Positions 1 through 4,844 of a stretch of DNA of 7,561 bases are shown piece by piece. Source of the DNA: Clostridiales bacterium UBA4653 (GTDB lineage Bacteria; Bacillota; Clostridia; Oscillospirales; CAG-272); the NCBI GenBank assembly GCA_002405565.1, contig DHMB01000071.1, positions 1 through 7,561 of the forward strand, written 5' to 3'. The notes under the pieces were generated by a model, which saw nothing but the letters and a program-made list of their open reading frames with translations, had not been told where the DNA came from and ran no database searches. The position numbers were made by a program, and so were the translations under genes. The first letter of the stretch is position 1. Every line of letters starts with the position of its first letter.

Positions 1-966
1 GATCTTCGTTTCCGAAATGTATGTGTGTCCGCTGAGCATTTTTGAAAGCGCAGCACAGTCGTAGACCTGCGACATAAGCCGGATGACTTCTCCGTCATCG
101 CCAAGCTCGGCAAGCACAGTTTCAAGCTTTTCCGCGTCGTCAAGGCAGATCGACCCTTCTGCGTCCTTGTATTCTTCCCATTTCAGCGTCTTTTTTATTT
201 CAATACTTCCGCCGGCAAGGAGTTTTAGTATCGCCTCCTGATAAAGCGGACAGTTCTCGTCATCGACAGGCTTTTTACCGCCGTAAATCAGTTTTTTCAG
301 CTCCGTCTCCTTTGCTCTCACTCCGCACCTGCGCGACATGACAGCCATAAGCGCGTCGGCATCACATTCCCACGGCGCCGAATATCCGTTCTCATAAAAC
401 CAGCCGATAAATGCGGAATACAGAGGCTTTATATCATAAAGCTCGCTGATTTTATCGCAGCTTATGTCGCTTAAAAAGTGCCCCCTGTGCGCAACGAGCC
501 ACGCCACCGCGAGATAAAGGTGACGGATGTCCGTGTTGCTTTCCTCATTGTTTATAAGCTCCATCATCAGATGGTGCACCGTCGGAAAGCGCATGTTGTA
601 TTCCCTGTCAAGCCATTCGCAGCCGACAAGCGTCTCCGGACTCTTGTCGCACTGCCAGAGGTAGCTCTCGTTCATCTGTATGAAAAAGTTCGGGTCGACC
701 TTTGCCATTTCTGCGCAAAAGAGCTCCTGGATAAGGTCAACTCTCATCTGTCTGCGGTCATATCTTCTTCTCGACGTCCTGTGAGATCGCCTGTCGGCGC
801 ATTGACTTGCCTTGTCAAAAAGGGTTGCGCCTGTCATCGGCTCACCCTTGAACCTGAAAAGCGAATAATCCCTGTCCGTGACCGCATATCCGACGGAATC
901 CGTCCCGATATCCACCCCGATATAGTAACCGTTTTTTGATTTTTCAGAAAATTCTTCATTAAACAT
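1..966 (-). CDS. cas9: CRISPR-associated endonuclease Cas9, N-terminal part (runs off left edge)
   Basis: Reading leftward from an ATG at 966, the frame stays open for 322 codons to the window edge. Residues 15-28 carry the RuvC-I motif YYIGVDIGTDSVGYA, with D19 as the expected catalytic Asp. Residues 55-84 form an Arg-rich bridge helix (RRSHRTSRRRYDRRQMR), followed by the family-typical KVDPNFF segment near 89-95. A DIRHLYLAVAWLVAHRGHFL stretch lies at the start of the recognition lobe, and a SGHTYISETK stretch sits at the very end. Cas9 uses a crRNA:tracrRNA pair to cut double-stranded DNA; the rest of RuvC, the HNH domain and the PAM-interacting domain are outside the window. Similarity to Clostridia/Treponema-type Cas9 suggests subtype II-A, but csn2 is not visible, so the subtype is inferred. 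The Shine-Dalgarno AAGGA (979-983) is 12 nt from the ATG, longer than usual. The N-terminal tail before RuvC-I is about 9 residues longer than in SpyCas9. The tracrRNA lies divergently upstream. Confidence 0.95.
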   Translation of the reverse strand, partial: MFNEEFSEKSKNGYYIGVDIGTDSVGYAVTDRDYSLFRFKGEPMTGATLFDKASQCADRRSHRTSRRRYDRRQMRVDLIQELFCAEMAKVDPNFFIQMNESYLWQCDKSPETLVGCEWLDREYNMRFPTVHHLMMELINNEESNTDIRHLYLAVAWLVAHRGHFLSDISCDKISELYDIKPLYSAFIGWFYENGYSAPWECDADALMAVMSRRCGVRAKETELKKLIYGGKKPVDDENCPLYQEAILKLLAGGSIEIKKTLKWEEYKDAEGSICLDDAEKLETVLAELGDDGEVIRLMSQVYDCAALSKMLSGHTYISETKI

Positions 967-967
967 C

Positions 968-996
968 TTGACAATCCGTCCTTAATTTGTTATTAT
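968..996 (+). promoter_or_regulatory. Promoter of the tracrRNA
   Basis: A perfect -35 TTGACA (968-973), a 17-bp spacer and a -10 TATTAT (991-996) point rightward. Transcription should begin near 1003-1005, just before the anti-repeat. The -35 box lies 1 bp from the cas9 start codon on the other strand, and the cas9 ribosome binding site lies inside the spacer. Confidence 0.85.
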
Positions 997-1007
997 GATG
1001 GCGTAAG

Positions 1008-1045
1008 GTTTTATTACCCTATAAACTTACACTACGGGTTCAAAT
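1008..1045 (+). repeat. tracrRNA anti-repeat (degenerate complement of the CRISPR repeat)
   Basis: The reverse complement of this stretch reads like a type II repeat: it begins (A)TTTGA, has a GTAGTGTAAG core and ends GGTAATAAAAC. It is 38 nt instead of 36. The GGGT at 1036-1039 would face a 2-nt element in the repeat, giving the 4:2 bulge known from the SpyCas9 crRNA:tracrRNA duplex. The lower stem is then TCAAAT (1040-1045), and the upper stem covers the remaining repeat. This is a single copy and not part of an array. Confidence 0.8.
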
Positions 1046-1097
1046 AAGATTTTATCGAAATCGTCGGCTCTGCCGACTGCACAGGAGTGCACAATCT

Positions 1098-1124
1098 GAC
1101 TGTCGCAAACGCGGCAGTCTTTTT
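1098..1124 (+). terminator. Intrinsic terminator of the tracrRNA
   Basis: A 9-bp stem (1098-1106 with 1111-1119, including one G-U pair) with an AAAC loop is followed by TTTTT at 1120-1124. On the opposite strand the hairpin is followed by no T-run, so it should not stop the leftward cas9 transcript. Confidence 0.88.
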
Positions 1125-1189
1125 GATTTTCGAGGCAGAAGTGCGGATTTTGGGGCAAAATACACCTTAATTATACATCTTATGACGAA

Positions 1190-1218
1190 ATTATATCATT
1201 TTTTGTATATATTGTCAA
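1190..1218 (-). promoter_or_regulatory. Promoter directed at cas9
   Basis: On the minus strand, TTGACA (1213-1218), a 17-bp spacer and TATAAT (1190-1195) make a full-consensus promoter. Transcription should start near 1183 and read leftward through the antisense of the tracrRNA gene into cas9, giving a 5' leader of about 215 nt. No other gene on this strand could be its target. Confidence 0.8.
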
Positions 1219-1290
1219 GCAAGGCACGGCATCTCAGGGGGAAAAGTTTCCATGTGTTTTTTGTATAAAATGACCATAACTCTCAAAATG

Positions 1291-1326
1291 AAAGCGGAGA
1301 CCGAAAAAGTCTCCGCTTTTGTTTTT
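1291..1326 (+). terminator. Orphan intrinsic terminator
   Basis: An 11-bp perfect stem, AAAGCGGAGAC (1291-1301) with GTCTCCGCTTT (1309-1319), encloses a CGAAAAA loop and runs into TTTTGTTTTT (1317-1326). No gene on the + strand ends upstream of it. It may stop tracrRNA read-through or end a short unrecognised transcript starting in 1200-1270. It is also partly suited to the minus strand, where TTTCATTTT follows. Confidence 0.75.
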
Positions 1327-1409
1327 GAAAATTCACGGCAGAATACGGAAAAATCTCTCTCGGAAAACGTCAATGACGCGTTTCCGTCATAGCGATTTTT
1401 CCATATCGC

Positions 1410-1438
1410 TTGCCTTTCTTCACCGCCCGTGATATAAT
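1410..1438 (+). promoter_or_regulatory. Promoter of the Nudix-led operon
   Basis: TTGCCT (1410-1415), a 17-bp spacer and a perfect TATAAT (1433-1438) lie 30 nt before the Nudix start codon. Transcription would start near 1445, giving a leader of roughly 25 nt. Confidence 0.75.
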
Positions 1439-1468
1439 GAAACGACAATATGTTTTTCGGAGGATTTT

Positions 1469-1858
1469 ATGAAAGAAGTCGTAGCCGCGCTGATATGGGA
1501 CGGAGGAAAATTCATGATCTGCCGCCGCCCGCCGCATAAATCCAGAGGACTTTTATGGGAGTTCGTCGGCGGAAAGGTCGAAAAAGGCGAGACAAAGGAA
1601 CAGGCGCTCGCCAGAGAATGTAAAGAGGAGCTTGCAATAGATATAAACATCAAAGGCGAATTCTGCCGCGTCACGCATGTCTATCCGGATATAACGATCA
1701 CCCTCACGCTCTTCAATGCCGAAATCGCGGAAGGTACCCCCAGGCTACTTGAACATGTCGATCTCAAATGGATAACGCCAGACGAAATTCCGCTTTACGA
1801 TTTCTGTCCGGCGGACAAAGAAATACTTGAAAAAATCGCAAAGGAGGGCAAGTCATGA
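1469..1858 (+). CDS. MutT-like Nudix hydrolase (8-oxo-dGTP diphosphatase type)
   Basis: A 129-residue single-domain Nudix protein, the usual length for MutT. The Nudix box runs G35-x5-E41-x7-R49-E50-C-K-E53-E54, with the REUxEE metal-binding helix intact. The Gly usually found near the end of the box is Ala56. The box is preceded by RRPPHKSRGLLWEFVGGK, close to the MutT WEFPGGK signature. Family members of this kind hydrolyse oxidised nucleotides such as 8-oxo-dGTP to the monophosphate, cleaning the nucleotide pool in the cytoplasm. Nudix substrate range cannot be read from the box, so the precise substrate is inferred. GGAGG at 1459-1463 lies 5 nt before the ATG. It is the first gene of a rightward operon and its stop overlaps the next start by 4 nt (ATGA). 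Confidence 0.92.
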   Translation: MKEVVAALIWDGGKFMICRRPPHKSRGLLWEFVGGKVEKGETKEQALARECKEELAIDINIKGEFCRVTHVYPDITITLTLFNAEIAEGTPRLLEHVDLKWITPDEIPLYDFCPADKEILEKIAKEGKS

Positions 1859-2637
1859 ACGAGCTTATCGCGCGCAGAATGTTTACTCCGCTTTACATAT
1901 GGCTGGATATCGCCTTCCTCATAATTTTTGCGGGACTGCTTCTTTATAAGAAAAAATATATGACCGTTCTCGTCGGATTTCTCGCGGGAATTCTTTATAT
2001 GATTGTCGACTTCGGCATCTTTCATCTCGTCTGCGGCTCGCGCACAATCTCCGAAGGTCACAGCCTTTTTCTCGTACTTTTATGGATGTCCATGAGCTAC
2101 GGTTTTACGAATTTCACCTGGATATGGCTCTGGATTTCAAAGGACAAGCACCTTTTTGAATGGTCATTTATGATACTTTTATGGTGGTTTGTGTGTCCTC
2201 AGCTTGCAAAAACCTTCTCTCCGGAAAGCATGGAACCGATCATAATACAGCGCACGACGGGCGAGTATCACGGCTACATGGCGGCAATACTTTTCGTCGG
2301 TTATCTTGCGCTGATAATATACAATCTTGTTCAGAAGGAGCGTCCGCGCCGCATAAATATTCCCTGGCTTCTGGCAATCGGAATTCTCGTCCAGTTCGGC
2401 TGGGAAGCGGGACTTCTCATCGGCGGAATCCGTTCTGCCGGCTTTGAAAGTCTCTCCGACAAGCTGCGTCCCCTGATAATAAATTCCCTGCTCGAAACAA
2501 ACCTCGGCATGCCGTATATCTACCTCATTTTCATTGCGGTGACAAGTAAATTCACGGAGCAGTTCGGGCGCAGGGAAAACGCGGTTTCCCTTGCGGAACG
2601 GATAGTCGAAAACAATTCCGAAAAGGTGGGCAGATGA
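1855..2637 (+). CDS. Polytopic membrane protein of unknown function
   Basis: I do not recognise a named family. The 260-residue protein has about seven hydrophobic segments, near 12-31, 36-60, 70-94, 101-118, 141-159, 169-190 and 217-231. A basic KKK follows the first segment, and the hydrophilic C-terminal tail is about 30 residues. It is rich in Trp and Tyr around segments 3 and 4 (WIWLW near 89-93, LLWWF near 108-112). Charged or polar residues inside or near membrane segments (D52, H57, E184) could be functional. No signal peptide or catalytic motif is evident. A strong AAGGAGG (1841-1847) lies 7 nt before the ATG, supporting this start. It is translationally coupled to the Nudix gene before it and overlaps the dehydrogenase start after it, so the three products are probably made together. 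A role in the same pathway as the dehydrogenase and hydrolase is inference only. Confidence 0.85.
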   Translation: MNELIARRMFTPLYIWLDIAFLIIFAGLLLYKKKYMTVLVGFLAGILYMIVDFGIFHLVCGSRTISEGHSLFLVLLWMSMSYGFTNFTWIWLWISKDKHLFEWSFMILLWWFVCPQLAKTFSPESMEPIIIQRTTGEYHGYMAAILFVGYLALIIYNLVQKERPRRINIPWLLAIGILVQFGWEAGLLIGGIRSAGFESLSDKLRPLIINSLLETNLGMPYIYLIFIAVTSKFTEQFGRRENAVSLAERIVENNSEKVGR

Positions 2638-3428
2638 TGAAATACATACTTGTGACAGGCGCCTTCGGCGGCATGGGCAGAGCGACTGTAAAGGCTCTTG
2701 CCGAAAAGGGCTTCCGCGTTTTTGCACTTGACAAAAAGGTCGGAGAGACTGAAGAAAACGTCATCCCGATTGAAGCCGACGTTACAAGCGAAGAAAGCAT
2801 AAAGCGTGCGGCGGATGAGGTCAAAAAATACACAAAAAGTCTTTTTGCGATAATTCATTTTGCTGGAATATACATGCTCGATTCACTTGTGGAAATGAGC
2901 GGCGAGAGCTTTGAAAAGATAATCCGCATAAACTTTTTCGGAGCATTTTATGTAAACCGCACTTTCCTTCCGTTTCTTTCGGAAGGAAGCCGTATAATCA
3001 TGACGACGAGCGAGCTCGCCCCGCTTGATCCGCTTCCCTTTACAGGCATTTATGCCGTCAGCAAGAGTGTGCTCGACAAATACGCATATTCGCTTTGCAT
3101 GGAGCTCGGACTTCTCGGAATATCCGTTTCCGTGCTCCGCGCCGGCGCTGTGAAAACCGACATGCTCGGCGTTTCGACCTCAGCGCTCGAAAGGTTCTGC
3201 AAGGAAACTTCACTTTACAAATGCAATGCCGAACGTTTTCGGAAAATAGTCGACAGCGTTGAGGCAAAAAGCGTCCCGACGGAAAGAATCGCCGCAAAAA
3301 TGCTGAAAATCCTTCAAAAGAAACGTCCCGCCTTTGCATACAGCATAAACCGCAATCCGCTTTTGCTCATGCTCGGCGCACTGCCGAAGCGCTGGCAGAT
3401 CTCGATAATAAAAAGGATACTGAAATAA
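2637..3428 (+). CDS. Short-chain dehydrogenase/reductase (SDR family)
   Basis: A classical SDR of 263 residues with a Rossmann fold that oxidises or reduces an alcohol/ketone using a nicotinamide cofactor. Seen in the sequence: the cofactor motif TGAFGGMG (7-14); Asp32 at the end of the second strand, which favours NAD(H) over NADP(H) in this family; HFAG (74-77) in place of NNAG; Asn99; and the catalytic Ser125, Tyr139 and Lys143 in YAVSK. The C-terminal 30 residues (RNPLLLML then LPKRWQ and a basic end) look amphipathic and may touch the membrane. The substrate is unknown. I place the start at 2637 because AAGGTGG (2623-2629) is then 7 nt away; an ATG at 2634 adds one Met but is only 4 nt from it. 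The start overlaps the previous stop codon, and the stop is 3 nt from the next ATG. Confidence 0.93.
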   Translation: MKYILVTGAFGGMGRATVKALAEKGFRVFALDKKVGETEENVIPIEADVTSEESIKRAADEVKKYTKSLFAIIHFAGIYMLDSLVEMSGESFEKIIRINFFGAFYVNRTFLPFLSEGSRIIMTTSELAPLDPLPFTGIYAVSKSVLDKYAYSLCMELGLLGISVSVLRAGAVKTDMLGVSTSALERFCKETSLYKCNAERFRKIVDSVEAKSVPTERIAAKMLKILQKKRPAFAYSINRNPLLLMLGALPKRWQISIIKRILK

Positions 3429-3431
3429 ATC

Positions 3432-4313
3432 ATGCCGCGGCAGAAAGGACAGAAACGGAAATTAAAGATGGCAAGAAGCTACAAAACCGATAAAGTTTAT
3501 ATTCACGTCGGAAAAAGAAAGCTGAAACTGCTCATTCTGACCCCAAATGACAAAAACGCCCGCCGCACGGGAGTTTTATGGATACACGGCGGCGGATATG
3601 TGACGGGTATGGCAGGCATGGTGCATATGTCGCGGGCAAAAAACCTCGTCCGAAAGTACGGTGCGGTTGTCATTTCTCCCGAATACCGTCTTGCCGGAAA
3701 AGCGCCCTACCCCGCCGCGCTTGAAGACTGTCATGCGGCTCTTCTTTATCTGAAAGAGCATGCGGCAGAACTCGGAGTCCGCAGCGATCAGATAATGGTC
3801 GGCGGAGAGAGCGCGGGCGGAGGACTTGCGGCGGCGCTATGCATGTATGAAAAAGACGCGGGCGGCGTAAATATAGCATTTCAGATGCCGCTTTACCCCA
3901 TGATCGACTGTGAGGACACCGAAACCTCGCGCGATAATCATTCCGTCGTCTGGAACACGCGAAAAAACCATTACGGCTGGAAAAAATATCTTTCAAAAGT
4001 AACAGGCGACGTGCCCTGTTATGCCTCTGCGGCAAGGAGAAGTGACTATTCCGGCTTGCCGCCGGCTTATACGTTCGTTTCAACAGCAGAGCCTTTCTAT
4101 GCGGAGACTGTCACATATATAGAAAATCTGAAAAAGGCAGGCGTCCCCGCGGAAATTGATATTTACCCCGGACTTTATCACGCATTTGATATGCTGACCC
4201 CGTTCCGTCGCGCAAGTAAGATTGCCGGAGCACGGTTTGACGAGCATTTCATTTACGCGCAAAAACATTATTTTGCAAAAAACTGCACGGAAAGCGAGAA
4301 CTCTGACAGATAA
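3432..4313 (+). CDS. Alpha/beta hydrolase, HSL/acetyl-esterase type
   Basis: A serine esterase-like enzyme of the hormone-sensitive lipase group, 293 residues. The oxyanion-hole motif HGGG is at 52-55 and the nucleophile elbow GESAG is at 125-129 with Ser127. The family motif EYRLA...PYPAALED lies at 84-99, and His249 in YPGLYHAFD fits the catalytic base. The acid position, usually Asp in a DPL/DPF motif, is Glu219 in STAEPFYAE. There is no signal peptide, so it is probably cytoplasmic and acts on a small ester or acyl substrate that cannot be identified. The basic first 12 residues are doubtful. AAGGA (3413-3417) lies 14 nt before the ATG at 3432, and an in-frame ATG at 3468 is an alternative start with no better ribosome binding site. 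It is the last gene of the tight four-gene operon. Confidence 0.92.
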   Translation: MPRQKGQKRKLKMARSYKTDKVYIHVGKRKLKLLILTPNDKNARRTGVLWIHGGGYVTGMAGMVHMSRAKNLVRKYGAVVISPEYRLAGKAPYPAALEDCHAALLYLKEHAAELGVRSDQIMVGGESAGGGLAAALCMYEKDAGGVNIAFQMPLYPMIDCEDTETSRDNHSVVWNTRKNHYGWKKYLSKVTGDVPCYASAARRSDYSGLPPAYTFVSTAEPFYAETVTYIENLKKAGVPAEIDIYPGLYHAFDMLTPFRRASKIAGARFDEHFIYAQKHYFAKNCTESENSDR

Positions 4314-4325
4314 TGCAGGCGGCGC

Positions 4326-4350
4326 GCGTCTGTCGTTTCCGCGCAGACGC
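4326..4350 (+). other. Hairpin between esterase and deformylase-like genes
   Basis: GCGTCTG (4326-4332) can pair with CAGACGC (4344-4350) across an 11-nt loop. No T-run follows, so it is not a standard intrinsic terminator. It may be an RNA-stability or processing element between the operon and the next gene. Confidence 0.4.
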
Positions 4351-4382
4351 AGTCAATTTATATATGATACGGAGGAAAAAAC

Positions 4383-4808
4383 ATGATAAAACCGCTTGTC
4401 CACGACCCGATATTCCTCGCCGGAAAATCGGAGATCGCGACAAAAGAAGACCTGCCCATAGCGCAGAATCTGCTTGACACGCTGACAGTGCATAAGGATA
4501 CCTGCGTAGGTATGGCGGCAAACATGATCGGAGAAAAGAAGCGCATAATTGCCTTTCTTGACGAAAGCGGCAAGGCTCCCGTTTATACTGTTATGCTGAA
4601 CCCGGAAATCATAAAGAAGGACGGTGCATACGAAACGGAGGAGAGCTGTCTTTCCCTCCTCGGCAGGCCGAGAAAATGCAGAAGATATAAAATAATAAAG
4701 GTATGCTATCAGACGACAGAATTCAAAAGTCGCATAAAGACTTACACGGATTTCACCGCACAGATCATCCAGCACGAGATAGATCACCTGAGCGGAATAT
4801 TGATTTAA
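4383..4808 (+). CDS. Peptide deformylase-like protein
   Basis: A compact 141-residue member of the deformylase family, which removes the formyl group from the N-terminal Met of new proteins using a bound metal. Motif 3 is canonical: QHEIDH at 130-135, with metal-ligand His131 and His135 and catalytic Glu132. Motif 2 is ESCLSLLG (87-94), with Cys89 as metal ligand and Ser replacing the Gly of EGCLS. Motif 1 is VGMAANMIG (42-50), where the Gln of GxGxAAxQ is Met48. From memory, short Clostridia homologues also have AANM, so that change is probably a subfamily trait; the Ser88 change may be specific to this gene. The protein is shorter than housekeeping Def, so it may be a secondary deformylase or a relative with another substrate. 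GGAGG (4371-4375) lies 7 nt before the ATG. It may be co-transcribed with the operon or read from a weak local promoter. Confidence 0.88.
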   Translation: MIKPLVHDPIFLAGKSEIATKEDLPIAQNLLDTLTVHKDTCVGMAANMIGEKKRIIAFLDESGKAPVYTVMLNPEIIKKDGAYETEESCLSLLGRPRKCRRYKIIKVCYQTTEFKSRIKTYTDFTAQIIQHEIDHLSGILI

Positions 4809-4811
4809 TAA

Positions 4812-4839
4812 AAAACACGGCTGACCTCGGGTCAGCCGT
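4812..4839 (+). repeat. 28-nt direct repeat, copy 1
   Basis: These 28 bases are identical, in the same orientation, to 5859-5886. The copies contain the core of a terminator hairpin and bracket the gene at 4845-5753. The sequence begins AAAACACGG and ends TCAGCCGT. Confidence 0.9.
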
Positions 4840-4844
4840 TGATT
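4812..4844. terminator. Bidirectional intrinsic terminator between convergent genes
   Basis: A 10-bp stem, ACGGCTGACC (4817-4826) with GGTCAGCCGT (4830-4839), has a TCG loop. An A-run precedes it and a T-rich stretch follows, so it can end both the deformylase-like gene (stop at 4808) and the leftward nuclease-like gene (stop at 4845). It shares 28 identical bases with the terminator at 5859-5891. Confidence 0.85.

Larger units (their letters stand above)
1003..1124 (+). ncRNA. tracrRNA, divergent from cas9
   Basis: Trans-activating RNA that pairs with the pre-crRNA repeat, enables its processing and anchors the guide in Cas9. The parts in order are: an anti-repeat at 1008-1045; a small hairpin GATTT/AAATC (1048-1062) in the nexus position; a 6-bp GC-rich hairpin GTCGGC-TCT-GCCGAC (1063-1077); a 5-bp hairpin TGCAC-AGGA-GTGCA (1078-1091); and a 9-bp terminator hairpin with five Ts (1098-1124). 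The 5' end is estimated from the promoter at 968-996 and the 3' end from the T-tract. The location directly upstream of cas9, the promoter, the ordered hairpins and the anti-repeat geometry agree. The CRISPR array itself is not in the window, so pairing to the real repeat is predicted and not observed. The whole RNA is antisense to the predicted cas9 mRNA leader. Confidence 0.9.
1125..1409. other. Intergenic stretch between tracrRNA and the Nudix operon
   Basis: This stretch of about 285 bp contains the cas9 promoter (1190-1218) and an orphan hairpin terminator (1291-1326). Otherwise I see no convincing gene. The reading frames that cross it lack family motifs. A 46-codon frame at 1252-1392 has an AGGGGG element 10 nt upstream but runs through the terminator hairpin. 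Confidence 0.6.

Noticed and set aside
478..939. Open frame of 153 codons on the + strand
   Set aside because: It is the antisense shadow of the cas9 frame, whose RuvC-I and bridge-helix motifs are unmistakable; no ribosome binding site or family motif supports it.
1008..1045. Possible one-unit CRISPR array or array remnant
   Set aside because: Only one repeat-like unit is present, it is in antisense with a bulge-type insertion, and it is followed by tracrRNA hairpins, so anti-repeat explains it better.
1252..1392. 46-codon + strand frame with an AGGGGG element 10 nt upstream
   Set aside because: The 1291-1326 terminator hairpin lies inside it, the low-complexity translation shows no motif, and no clear promoter precedes it.
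1215..1448. 77-codon minus-strand frame between cas9 and the Nudix gene
   Set aside because: It overlaps the Nudix promoter, the orphan terminator and the start of the cas9 promoter and has no recognisable motif.
2179..2858. Several minus-strand frames of 93-182 codons under the membrane protein and SDR genes
   Set aside because: They are shadows of well-supported + strand genes with clear motifs, ribosome binding sites and coupled starts.
4355..4368. Promoter just before the deformylase-like gene (TATGAT at 4363)
   Set aside because: No acceptable -35 box is present at 15-19 bp spacing, so I do not call it; read-through from the operon is equally likely.
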